Part shown: one piece after another, positions 43,728-54,950 of the stretch | How the letters are laid out: each line of letters begins with the position of its first letter | Position numbering within the stretch: position 1 is the stretch's first letter | DNA from: Adineta vaga | Taxonomy: Eukaryota; Rotifera | Length of the DNA stretch: 64,000 bases | Reading direction: 5' to 3' | Assembly: GCA_021613535.1 (NCBI GenBank) | Contig: CP075494.1 | Location: 8,742,001-8,806,000, forward strand | Notes under the pieces: generated by a model | Databases searched by the model: none | The model's input: the letters and a program-made list of their open reading frames with translations, nothing else | What the model was told of the DNA's origin: nothing | Translations under genes and position numbers: made by a program

Positions 43728-45523
43728 TTATGTAAAACTTGTTGAGAAGGCTGGTTGATATTTTTCAGATGGTGATGGTGATGGTGATTCATTTTCTGCG
43801 ATGAATGATGATTCGTAATCGCCAAATATTGCTCTGACACCATCTTCAGGCATTACTGAATATCTCTCAACATTTTCATTAGGTATCAGTGTTTCTGAAC
43901 CAGGTTCATCAGGTTTAGACTATAAGACTAGAATGTTTATTCTATACAAAGTACGAATTTTCTTACTTCTTCCTTTTGTTTTCTCTGAGAAAACCATCTA
44001 CAAAGGAAAAGACATTCAAAATGCGAGCTAATCATCAGTGACTTACATGTAAATTCGAATAGGAATGATAATAAGAAGAATTATAGTTAAAATACTGACA
44101 AGCGGAATGATAACATTTTTCCATATATCTAAATTTCAGTGTGAAATCATCGCTTGTTTTTATTTAATAAATAATCTAACTAGATTTAAGAGTTGAATTG
44201 ATTTCTTGACATTCTTCAGGACTATACGAGTCATTTGTTGTTTGTCGACATCTGACACATACTTGGTAAATAGTATTGAAAAGAGGTTTTTCTATGTTAA
44301 AACGAGGTCGACTGGCTTCGATCATTATCCATGTCTATTTTGAAACAATAAGATTTATCTAAAACTCGATATTGACTTACTCGATTCATTGTTAAATTAG
44401 ATTTTAATTGAACATGTCTTTGACAGATTGCTGGTGGAGAATTGGGTATCAGTTGAAAATGAAGTTTGTTTCGTAAAAGAATTTGAACAGTAAAATTTGG
44501 TTTAATCACAAACACTAAAATCACATTATCAAATATTATCACCATCATCAAAGTAATGCTTCTTTCTTTTCATCAACATAAAACTCAAAACATTCTATTT
44601 GTACTCTCTCATTTCCTTCAGAAATAAATTAACACATACTTGACTAATCAAGGTCATTCGAGAAACACTTACTCGGCGTCATATCAAAACGATACTGTGA
44701 TGTTCCAAAAAATGGTAAAGTAATTTTAATATTCATTTTTACATCATTTGGAAATTGACCATTTACAGTTGGTTCCCATCTGAATACCAAATAATCATTT
44801 GTACTTTCATTTTTCAAAAACTCATATTGTTCTTTATATGATCGTCTATATGAAATTTAAATCTCTAATTCACATCGATTTTCTTGAAATGAAAAATAAC
44901 TTACAAATTTGTCATTTCAGTAAATTCAATCTCGGGTGAAAAACCATTTTTTATCGCACGTGCTAATGTTGATGCTCGTATATTACATTTAATATATTTT
45001 CTTTCATAAACTCGACATCGTTGTGCCAACCGAAGTAGGCCAGCATCAGCTAAAAATAAACTTTTCTTCTTTTATTCAATTATTTAAATGTAATACCTTT
45101 AACAATAACATCTGCACGCGTTCCTCGTTGTTCCTTAGTTTTTACATGACAAAATAAATAAAAAATTCCAATATATCTTTTCGAGTGAATAGTAATACGC
45201 ATTGTTGTTTTGTTCAATTGTTTTGTTGAAAGTTTTAAAAATTTATCCGAAATATTTCGTGATAGACTAACGATCAATGACAAATTCTCGGGATGATGAT
45301 TAGTACAAAAGAAATGAACACGACTAGTCGAATTCATTACCATTAGATTTGGTACTAGAAACAGTAAATCAAATATTCAATCAAAGTATAAATTCTATTT
45401 ACTTAATTCAACATCTGACGAACGAAAATTTGGTTGAATAACTTGACCATAGGTTAGTTTTATTCGAATCAAAATAAATAATATGATTAGAAAGAAATGA
45501 AAGTTAAGTTCCATAGATATCAT
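43728..45523 (-). CDS. Single-pass receptor with fibronectin III-like ectodomain, cytokine-receptor-like
   Basis: Nine exons: 45523-45403, 45354-45097, 45049-44905, 44845-44673, 44514-44381, 44334-44181, 44128-44047, 43997-43967 and 43919-43728. They sum to 1290 nt (429 residues) exactly in frame. A signal peptide (HFFLIILFILIRIKL) precedes an ectodomain of about 300 residues with many N-glycosylation sites and paired Cys: FFCTNHH with LFCHVKT, QRCRVYE with YIKCNIR, and VCVRCRQ. The middle part has YLVFRWEPTVNG, and YQVCVRCRQ is in the position of the last strands of a fibronectin III domain. One membrane helix (VIIPLVSILTIILLIIIPI, about residues 333-352) is followed by WFSQRKQKEE and an acidic, Ser/Pro-rich tail of some 75 residues. 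The Cys pattern and layout recall class I cytokine receptors such as Domeless/gp130, but no WSxWS motif is visible. Identity is inferred. Confidence 0.6.
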
Positions 45524-46611
45524 TTTCTATTGAGATCTAAAATGTAATAAAATACATGTCTATTGTCTGTTCAAGAGTTAAGAATCGTATTCATTTTGAA
45601 CATGTTGTCAAATGTTTTCAAGCATATTCTTCATTTCTCCTCTATGCCGCCATCAAACAATTGGTAGATGAAACTTTTTGGTGAATAATCTTAAATAAAC
45701 AATATTTGTTTTTTCTTCCTTCCTACTTATGCCCTTGATTTACAAATTTTTATGTTTGAAAGAACAAAAAAATTTACATAATATGTTAGAACAATAATGA
45801 CGTCTACATCACTATACATCTCAATTGAACAGTATAGTCAATAAAATATGAATCAAATTCTTATCATTTCATGACAAATATCCAGTCAATATTTCATAGT
45901 TTTCTTTCGGTTAATAGTGTACGTTTTTGCTAAATTACCTTCAACTAACTACAAGTATTTTCTTTCTACGAAGAGAAGCCGTATTTACATACTTTTTTTT
46001 AAATGGTTGTGCACATGAAAAAGAAATCTCTCGAAGTAACAAGTGAATTTAAAGACAGTGCATTCATGTAAATTGTTTTTACATAGGAGAAAAAAAAACA
46101 CTTTCTCTTTCTCCCAGTTAAAAAAAATAAAAAGCAAAACAATCCGTGTACTATTGATCTCTATAATTAGTGAAATTGGATAATCATTAGAAGATATTAT
46201 TAAATTTATTTTCGAAAGGTTACTTTCAGTTCCTAATGAGGATATTTAACAGGATTTACAACCTTGTGATTATATGTATTCATTGATCTCTTTCTCTCAT
46301 ACTAGTCTGCTGTTGTCTTGATACATCTGTCCAGAATGTAAAACCGACAAGACATATACAAACAAGGTTAATACATAAGTAAGATGAAATACATATGTGA
46401 AGAACGTGTCTATTGAAAAAACACCATAATAAGTATTTTTTCCTCTGACGTCTACATGTTAATTGATGTCTATTGATAATGAAAGGTTCCAGATCTTTGT
46501 TCTCTAAAATGATTTAATACTTTCATCATTCTAATATTATTTATTGCAAAGAAAAAAGACAATACATAGATGACTAGTAAAGATATTCTAAAAAACAAAC
46601 AAACTGATTGT
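45524..46611. other. Intergenic region between receptor and RNase T2 genes
   Basis: About 1.1 kb, AT-rich, no gene seen. A minus-strand frame at 46470-46658 overlaps the RNase T2 end in another frame and is not supported. Confidence 0.45.
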
Positions 46612-47364
46612 TTAAAGACATTTTGTATGATTAAAACTATAATCATAACAAAATGCAACTTCTTTTAAATCTTTGCCTTTATGAATCATTGTAACTTCAA
46701 TATTATCCGATGTTAATTGTGGATTAATATCTAAGAAACTTTGAATAATACTTTGACGTCGTTGACGTTTTGTTAAAGTTTGATTCGATAAGATTTCATG
46801 AGTATTTTTTGGTAAAGATATTTTCGAATAAATATTATTAATTCGTTCGAAATAATCTTCTGGAGTATTCCAATAGCATGTACCATGTTTTTCCCATTCA
46901 GCTTGCATTAATGATTCGGATGGCATAAGACAGAAATATTTTCGAATTGTATCAATTGACATCGGTTGTTCATTACGACAATTTCTTGGATGAATACGAA
47001 TTGAACGTGTTTGATTGATATTTCGTTTTGCACTTGGCCATAAACCATGAACAATATAATTAAAGTTATGTTGACATTGAAATGAATTCGCTGCACGTCT
47101 ATTTCCATTACAAAATGCTGGTGACCATGATAAACTTAAACGAAAATAATCAGTTGAACTATTCGTATTTTGAAAATCTTTCAATGCTTTCGTATAATCA
47201 TAATCATAATCGGTTGAATATTCTTTTGGACGAGGACATGATTCATCAAAGATAATTCGATGTTGATTACGACGAATAAGGTAAATAACTGCACCAATAA
47301 TTAGGATTACTAGGAGAATAGTTATGATAGTAACTATTAAACAACGTACACGATTATTTGCCAT
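46612..47364 (-). CDS. RNase T2 family ribonuclease with N-terminal membrane anchor, intronless
   Basis: Endoribonuclease of the T2 family, single exon, 250 residues. The N-terminus has a strong hydrophobic segment at residues 9-30 preceded by Arg and followed by Arg-Arg, more like a signal anchor than a cleaved peptide, so the enzyme is probably luminal or extracellular. Catalytic block CAS I is YIVHGLWPS (His106) and CAS II is EWEKHGTC (His160). The SLSWSPAFCN motif is the form usual in bacterial RNase I-type members, while most animal T2 enzymes have a different motif here. Eight or more Cys support a disulfide-rich fold. Absence of introns plus the bacterial-like motif raise horizontal transfer as a possibility. 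Confidence 0.88.
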   Translation of the reverse strand: MANNRVRCLIVTIITILLVILIIGAVIYLIRRNQHRIIFDESCPRPKEYSTDYDYDYTKALKDFQNTNSSTDYFRLSLSWSPAFCNGNRRAANSFQCQHNFNYIVHGLWPSAKRNINQTRSIRIHPRNCRNEQPMSIDTIRKYFCLMPSESLMQAEWEKHGTCYWNTPEDYFERINNIYSKISLPKNTHEILSNQTLTKRQRRQSIIQSFLDINPQLTSDNIEVTMIHKGKDLKEVAFCYDYSFNHTKCL

Positions 47365-47452
47365 CTTCTTTTGTAAGTAATGTAAATGTGTGTATAGCGA
47401 AGTTGTTTATCTTATGTAGTGAAGAGAGAAGAAATGAAAGGAAAGTAGTAAC

Positions 47453-47461
47453 GTTTATATA
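47453..47461 (-). promoter_or_regulatory. TATA-like element upstream of the RNase T2 gene
   Basis: On the minus strand the sequence reads TATATAAAC, about 90 bp before the ATG at 47364, which leaves room for a short leader. Weak evidence in an AT-rich genome. Confidence 0.3.
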
Positions 47462-48827
47462 TGAATATATATAGCATTATGTTAGCTATAATCTACTATT
47501 GATATTCGTCTATTGATAGCTACATCTGGCAAGAAGAAGGACAGAAGGATTTTTTTCTTTCGATTGTAATACGTAGTTTGATAAATGAGTATTACAGAGA
47601 GAAGATGATAAGAATAGCTATACTTCATTGATATTTCATAGGTTAAAGACAAGCTTTGAAATAATGGGTAAGAATAACGAATAGATGCAGAGATCTACAA
47701 CTATTTAATTGTATAAAATGTCAAACTAATTAAGATATCTCTCATGAGAATAATAGAGACCAAGATTTTCGTCGATGGGTCACTGTAATATGTCATAGAA
47801 AAAAAAACAAATCAAAGAGAAGAAAATATACGTGTTTTGGAAAAACAAAATTCTAATAATATACATCAATGTTGACATTTGTATACTGATAAACATCTTC
47901 TGAAGACACGTATCTAGTTTTACAATCTGCCAATATCTGCCATATATGTGAAGTGTAACATATACGTATAAATAGTTGATACAAGACATTCATTCGATTG
48001 TCATTCTTATTCTTTGAACTATCTCAAAAACAGAACGATCGATCGAACTGATCTCTATTATGAAATACAATATGTTATATGTCATACCGATAGTTTTACG
48101 CTCAAGTTACAGAATTTGGTTACCATCAAACGTTTTTTTCTGAGATTTACATTGATTTTCTAAAATATTTCGGTTAAATTCAATGATGAATTTATCCTTA
48201 CCAATAACGAGTTCACAATAAATATATTAATTCACATCGTTGTTGTTAAATGAATAAAACTCTTTGTCATATATGAAATAACTATTTTTTTTCTGGTTAA
48301 AATAGTACAAAGAAAATTACAATAATCTTGTGTGCGCTTTATTTCATCTTTAGACGAACTTCTTTTTCAATAATTTTTATAACCAAATAGAAATTGAGCG
48401 ACATCTAATTGTTACTTTTCCTGATCACGAAATTTTCCTTTGACAAACAAACTGTTCGTCATTTCGTGATTGACTAAAATCGATTCATATACGAATATTA
48501 TGAAAATCTTTGTAGTTATGATAGATAAGTAGCGTCAATTATATTCGAATAATGTATCTTGCTCATCTGCCCACATAATTATAAACCTTGGGTGCACCTT
48601 TTAAAAGAACGAATCAAGAAGATGCGAAGAAATATCGACGAAAAAAAAGGCGAGTATGTACATCCATCGCTATTAGAGAGGCAGAACGACAAAATACGAA
48701 ATATAAACAGAACACACATAGGTATCGAACGAAAAAGAACGAATAGAGAAAGAGACGGGGGAGAAAAAGCAACAACAGAAATGAAGAAGAAAAGAAACGA
48801 AGAAAGAAATCAGTTGAAACACACATA
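47462..48827. other. Intergenic region between divergent RNase T2 and TMEM106 genes
   Basis: About 1.4 kb. The last 240 bp before TMEM106 are purine-rich (GAA/AGA), giving long but meaningless frames on both strands (48559-48847). No gene seen. Confidence 0.5.
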
Positions 48828-49550
48828 ATGGACTCTCCAACAATCATGTCGGATAACGAAGACGAACCTTTATTAAATGTATCTACTAACGAAACATCTT
48901 CGAATAATCGTCGATGTCCAACTTGTCGAGGAACAGGTCTTGTTATTCAATCATCCGGTCTTGTTGCCTTAATTCCAGTCGATGATGTTCGATTAAAACG
49001 ACGACATACATTCTGGTGGATCATACTTACAATCATCTTTTGTACACTTATTGCTGCAGCTGTTATTGCTGTTCTTCTTCCACGTTCTGTACATTTATCT
49101 TTACAAAATCCTCTTGTAATCGATGCAACGAATGATACATCAAGAAATCATAGTTGTTTTTATATGAAATTTTATCATTATACAATGATTAAATCTGATA
49201 ATTGGGTACCAATACGTTTAATTAATATGACAACATCAATTGAACATCAATTGATACAAGTTGGACCCGATGCAGAAAAAAGTTATGGTACAAAAATGTT
49301 TTTACGACCGTTTGGAACGATATCTTCGAATTTAACTGTTGAACTTTATTTCGATACGGATACAATGGCTTATCGTGTTTGTCGCGGAATATTTCGACAA
49401 ATGCTTATGTTTAAATTACAAACAACATTAACCTACGCTGATTTTCTTCTCAATCGAATTCAAACAACAAATGTTATATCTTATCAATATGTTTTATGTA
49501 ATAAAGGAGAATGGAAACCAGAAGAGGATGTCTTAATAAATAAAACTTGA
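48828..49550 (+). CDS. TMEM106: TMEM106 family lysosomal membrane protein
   Basis: Type II single-pass protein of late endosomes and lysosomes. Single exon, 240 residues. The N-terminal cytosolic part has an acidic DNEDEPLL start and the family's zinc-knuckle-like RRCPTCRGTGLV, followed by GLVALIPVDDVRLKRRHT (vertebrate proteins have LVALIPYSDQRLRPRRT). The membrane helix is at about residues 62-85 (WWIILTIIFCTLIAAAVIAV), followed directly by LLPRSVHL as in the family (FLFPRSI). The luminal domain carries several NxT/S sites and a C-terminal Cys-containing YQYVLCN that matches the conserved YQYVDC end. The intronless structure is unusual for this neighbourhood. Confidence 0.9.
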   Translation: MDSPTIMSDNEDEPLLNVSTNETSSNNRRCPTCRGTGLVIQSSGLVALIPVDDVRLKRRHTFWWIILTIIFCTLIAAAVIAVLLPRSVHLSLQNPLVIDATNDTSRNHSCFYMKFYHYTMIKSDNWVPIRLINMTTSIEHQLIQVGPDAEKSYGTKMFLRPFGTISSNLTVELYFDTDTMAYRVCRGIFRQMLMFKLQTTLTYADFLLNRIQTTNVISYQYVLCNKGEWKPEEDVLINKT

Positions 49551-50141
49551 AAGAAATTTATTCATTTTAAAATAAAATTTCAAGAGAAAGGTCGTTCCAC
49601 ATTTCTAATTGCAAGGTATGTCTTGACGTCAACAATAGAAATGATCGATGTTTACAATTAACGAAGATAAAAGTACATCATACTTATCATGTTTTTTATC
49701 AATCGATATGTGTAGACATATCTAAGGGGAAAATGAACATAACAGTATCTTTATTCATTAATTAGAATAGATAAATAATATAATAGAAGTGAAAGAGATA
49801 GTTCAGAAGACAATGGATTTTTATCTATTTGAATGTAAAACAATAGAATAAACAATACTCTTATAAAAAACGATCATCTATATCATAAAGTTTGTAATTT
49901 TGATTTTTCCTATCAGATTTTGTACTTGGCAAAGATCACGAAACAATCATGTTCTAGTTAATTCTTATGACACATATATTTGTCGAAAATGGAGTATTGA
50001 AGAAAACGATCGTCAAAATCAAACATTTTTACACCTTAATATCGATGTATGTGTAGCCTCAAAAAGTAAAAAAAAAGAAATGCGCAATGAAGCAAAACGT
50101 CAACAACCATATTCATATATGCAGGTACAAGATACACTAGT
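49551..50141. other. Spacer between TMEM106 and GT31 genes
   Basis: AT-rich with an AATAAA near 49571 ending TMEM106. An open plus-strand frame from about 49900 to 50208 has coding-like composition (NSYDTYICRKWSIEEND) but starts on no ATG, has no recognisable domain and runs out of frame across the GT31 start, so I do not call it. Confidence 0.4.
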
Positions 50142-51304
50142 ATGTTCGAAGGATCTTATTCTCGTCGTCGTCGTCGTTTTTTTAAAACTCTATTATTTGC
50201 GATCTTAGCCGCATTAATCTTAATTATAATTCTATATTGTTATCAAAATATCAGTACGTTTACTCAATCTTCTCAAACATATCATTCCAACTATCCAGAT
50301 ATTCTCAAAAAACAACCCTCTGAAAAACGTCGACCTCGATTAAATATTGATCTCAGACTAAAAACTACATCAGCATCATAACACAGACCGAAGGAAAGGA
50401 ACCGAAAAATTTCCTGTCAATATTCGAATTTACCAATTCGCCTTTTCTCAATCTATCATCGGAATTACCTGTCATCATTCCAATAATAGTTTTTTCTAAA
50501 GCAATAGATATCGAAGTACGTGATGCTATTCGACGAACATGGGGATTCGATCAATTATATAGTAATTCTACTATACAATTTAAAATCTTTTTTCTTGTTG
50601 GAACCGATGATTCTGTGAAGAAACGTATTCAAACTGAACAGATTCTTTTCGATGATGTTATTCAAGTTTCCTTGCCAGATTTCTATTCATTTCTAGCTTA
50701 TAAAGAATTATCCGCTATGCTATGGATGAAAAAATATCTACCCAATAGTCCGTATTATATCAAAACTGAAGATGATGTTATTATGAATATCAATGTTATT
50801 ATCAATCAATTTTTACCAAGTATGGAAAATTATTTGAAGAAAAATTTAGTTATCGGTTGGTTTGATCGAGAACATAATGTTGATCGTGGTATTTATCAAC
50901 GATTTATAAATGCTGTTATTCCACCATCATCCATTGATTTATATTATGCAATGAGTTCATTATATATTGTCACATCTCAAGCATGGAATACTTTGTTAGA
51001 TGCAATAAAAAGCGTAGAAAATATTCAACATCCGGGTGATCCATTTGTCACTGGTATTCTTCGTGAAGCTGCACATGTTGAAATGAAAAATTTAGTCACA
51101 TCAACTGAATATTTTAAATATGAAGTTGGAAGTGGAACATGCAAAGATGCATTTATCAGAGATCCAAAATTATTGTTATGTACATCACCATCGCTTTTGT
51201 CGTCAACAGTAACAAAGACAAGCACCATATCTCGATCACTAACTGAATATTTTGAGGTATGGAATGCACTTTTTAGTAAAAATGTATTACGTAATGAAAA
51301 TTGA
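50142..51304 (+). CDS. GT31 glycosyltransferase (beta-1,3-galactosyltransferase-like), apparent one-base loss
   Basis: Type II Golgi enzyme transferring a hexose in beta-1,3 linkage. Residues 1-13 are basic (SRRRRRFFK), then a membrane helix at about 14-34 (LLFAILAALILIIILYCY), a stem, and a GT31 domain. Motifs: EVRDAIRRTWG (family R..IR.TWG), FKIFFLVGT, QVSLPDFYSFLAYKELSAML with the YKEL-like signature, the metal-binding acidic motif YIKTEDDVI, and HPGDPFVTGIL in place of the usual ED(V/Y)TG block. The span is 1163 nt: the anchor reads in one frame to a stop at 50381, while the catalytic part is open in another frame from about 50352. One missing base, perhaps in the A5 run near 50362, would give a continuous 387-residue protein. 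No intron fits by phase. Confidence 0.78.
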
Positions 51305-51523
51305 ATAAAAAAAAAGAATAGTTTACTAAATTTAATATAGATTCTGACAATTGAAAATGAAATGAATAAATACAAAACTTGCGTATTTAATCTTTGGTGA
51401 AATATCATAGGATTTTATTGCTTTTCTTCTGAAAGATTTATGTACACATTTGAGATAGAGATAGTTTTTAGAAAAAAAAAGAAATACATATATATAGACA
51501 ACAGTAAAAACGAACGACAGAAA

Positions 51524-54500
51524 TTAAACTTCAATTACTTCTTGTTCAGCTAGTCGTGGTACGATTGGTCTGAATGATTCATGTTTTGTTCCATTTGGTG
51601 CGGAATTATGTGAAAATGTCTTTAAAGTTCGTGATATCAGAGTTGAAGAAGATAATCCCGATTCGGATTCGATTGGCATTGGTGCTGAAGAATATGTTAC
51701 TGCTATTAATTGTCCATCAGTTGAAAGAGAAACATTCGATGGATTCTCTGATGAAATTAATCGTGATTGATCAAGATTTATTGATGTCGATTCATAATCA
51801 TTATTTAAATTTTGAGGATACGATGAAACATTTGAATGAATAATATCTCCGATGATATCATAGGCACTATTATTAGATTTCATGGCAAATGTTTTAAAAT
51901 CATTTGAATGTTGTCTTACTGTTGAATTCAATTGATACAGAAATGTCTAGGAGAAGAAAAGAAAAAAGAATTCATTCAAATATTGTTCTCATGCACGTCA
52001 AAATCTTCGAGCATTTAAATGATGTTTAATCGATTGATGACATATTTCGATGATGCATCAATCTTAACGCAACAAAGAAGAATTCTATTGCATACATCTA
52101 TATATTTCCTACGATTACATGTAAATTTAATTATTCTAGCTGCCAAAAGCGAGACATTCTAATCGGTTGATGACATTAAACAACTAATCAAATTTGTCTT
52201 CTACATTCTTTTTCTTTCGCGATTGCTCGTTCACACTTCTTCTCATCATTTTCGCTTCGTTATCATTTGACATGTCGTATTATCCATCAAAAAAGAGAGT
52301 TGCTTTCTTTTTTCTTTTTATTTTAATTGGAAAAAATATGCTCGTTATTCTGCTGTCACCCATAGTATGAATCAATGCATCGGTGAACATATGGAAAGAG
52401 AAGGCATTCAAAATGAATTTGTCTATGCACCATCTGTTCTTTTCTGTTCATTGTTTTTCTTTTTACCTGTTGTTGATCATCATTAGGAAACGAATGCTTG
52501 CTAGCTTCATCTTGACTTAATCGATTATTAGGAGAAATAATCAATGAGGATGTTAATGATTGTTCACCAGGCCCATTAGCTAGTAGAGGTAATTGTGTGT
52601 CAGTTGGTCCTTGTAAACGATAGAGTAAATTTGTTTCATTTCGATGATTTCGAAATTTTCTTCGATGACGTGAATTTGACGAAAGATAAACTAATTTGAT
52701 CGATATTAAACCGATAATAATTGCAATGGATAATAAAATAAAGATAAGAATAAAATTTAATAATGTTAAATCAAAATATGAATGTTTATGTTGAGAAATG
52801 AGATGAAGTGCATCAAGATATTCACGTGCTGTATCCATAGCAATAGTTTGATTTGTTTGATTTGTACCTGTTGTAAGAACTAATTCAATTTCTCGTATAC
52901 ATGATTGATCAATTGTTTCATTAATTTGATCACGAAGACGAAATTGAAGTATATAATATTCTCGTTCAGGTAATGTCTGTGCTTCTAAAATAAATTGATT
53001 CCGTTCAATGGTTTCAATATGAAATATATCATTAAAATTAAGTAATTCAATTGTACATGTATCATTATCACCATCGAATAAATCTAAAATGAATTGATTC
53101 GATTTGCTTATGGAATTATTTGACCAAAGATCGATATTATAAAATAAAACTGTCGAATTATTTAATAATTCAGGACAATAATCATTTCGATTAAGAATAT
53201 AGATAGTGACAGATACACTTGTATTAAAACCATTATTATCTATTGCAATGATAAGAAATTGATAGATGGAATGTTGTTCGTAATCCAAACCTAAATAATG
53301 AGAATTCATTTGTCTATTAAAGTTTGAAATCAAATCATTTTAGATATTTACCAACAGATGTTGCCTTTAAATATAATGTACCATTTGATGTCAATTCAAA
53401 TGGCCATTCATCTATCATCGTTGTCTCATTATGTACTAATCTATAAGATAATTCACCGTAATATTCATCGATATCAGTAGCATGAACATGACCGATTGGT
53501 GAAAGATGAGACCATGTTTCTGGTATTTCGAAGATGTATTCCGATAGATCAAATATAGGATAATTATCATTTATATCAATTACATGAATAAGACAACGAA
53601 CGGTTGACGATAAAGGTCGAGGTTGACCATGATCAAATGCGATGATATCAAGTTCATAAGTAGATTGTTTTTCTCGATCAAGTTGATCAATCAAATATAG
53701 ATGACCAGTCGTTGAATTAATTGCAAATATTGTTTGATTTTCTAAATGATATTCAATTTGACTATTTAATGTATTATTTTCGTCAGCATCGGTGGCATGA
53801 ATATGTAAAAGTATTGTATTAATAGGTGTAATTTCTGTAATATTAATTGAATAGAAATCTTCATCAAATTTTGGTGTATTATCATTTTCATCCAAGATAA
53901 TCAAAGTAAAATTTAATGTATTTGAATGTGATGATTGACCATGGTCAGATGCAGTTAAAGAAATATTATAATATGATTGATCTTCTCGATCAAAGATGCG
54001 TGATGTAAACATAAGAAAAGCTTCATTATTAAATAATTTTTGTATGGAAATAGATTCATTACTCTCAAGTGACCAACTTATTCGACCATTATCACCTTGA
54101 TCAAGATCACTAATTGAGATATGACCCTATTGAAAAGACAATAGATTATACTAATTAATTCATTCAGTTTTTTTTTTCAAATAAATCCTGAAACTTCTTT
54201 TTTCCCAATGAAGCTAATTCATGCAAACACGCACGGAAAAAAATGCTTCTTTTGGGAATTACACGAGTATGAAAAAAGCCTAACCCTAAAATCAAGGTTA
54301 AAGGTGTCACAAGCAGGCACATACAAGAGTCTTTCTCATCACGCACATCGATTGAAAATGATCACTTACTAGAAATGTGCCATTGGGAGTGTTTTCACGA
54401 ATCTTTAAAAATGTATAAATGGACGTTCCAATGGGTAAATCTTCTATCATTAATGATGATGAGTTATCAATGGATAGTTATCATTTTCATCTTTTATATC

Positions 54501-54667
54501 AATATAAACCATAGCAAAGGCTGGTACTGAACCTTGTTGTGGTCCATTATCTTGTGCTTTAATTTTTATTCGATAAGATTTTTCTTTTTCATAATCAAGT
54601 CTTTTTCCAAGTCGTATTTCTCCTGTTTGTTTTGATAAAATAAATGTTCCATTTGATGGAGGATTTC
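51524..54667 (-). CDS. Cadherin, 3' part (5' end missing), apparent one-base loss
   Basis: Calcium-dependent adhesion protein. Exons seen: 54667-54370, 54126-53352, 53290-52467 and 51946-51524. They hold four to five extracellular cadherin repeats with calcium-binding motifs DENDN, DADEN, DREK, DINDN and DREDQSY, then a membrane helix (LLNFILIFILLSIAIIIGLI) and a cytoplasmic tail of about 220 residues that is Ser/Asn-rich and has no recognisable catenin-binding site. It is protocadherin-like. Upstream of 54667 stops appear in frame, and the start and signal peptide are not in this window at a recognisable place. In the first exon the frame slips near 54460-54468 inside an otherwise continuous repeat and needs one extra base. 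The 520-bp intron before the last exon is long for this region. Confidence 0.82.
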
Positions 54668-54950
54668 CTCATTAATATACGACATATTGAACATACATAC
54701 ATCTAGACAGAAGACATACATCTAGACAGAAGAAATCGAGAGAGCGAAGGAACGAATGTACGCAATAAGAATGAGAGAAGAGAATTAACATCAATGCGGG
54801 AGAAGGAGGATACATCTAGACAGAAGAAAGAGAAGCGAAGAAACAGATACGCAATAAGAATGAGTTGAGCTCTTTTTTTGTATGAGAAGGAGAAGGAGAA
54901 GAAGAAGAAGAAGAAGAAGAAGAAGAAGAAGAGAGGAAGGATGTGTGAGA
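54668..54950. repeat. Short direct repeats and (GAA)n tract upstream of the truncated cadherin
   Basis: The unit ATACATCTAGACAGAAGA occurs three times (about 54695-54713, 54715-54733 and 54809-54827). The last two are each followed some 30 bp later by CGCAATAAGAATGAG (54761-54775 and 54850-54864), so a unit of roughly 65-95 bp is repeated imperfectly. A (GAA)n tract follows at about 54884-54935. This is exactly where the 5' part of the cadherin gene is lost. Confidence 0.75.

Noticed and set aside
49900-50208. Possible separate small gene before GT31
   Set aside because: No ATG at its start, no domain, and it overlaps the GT31 start in another frame; it could be untranslated leader.
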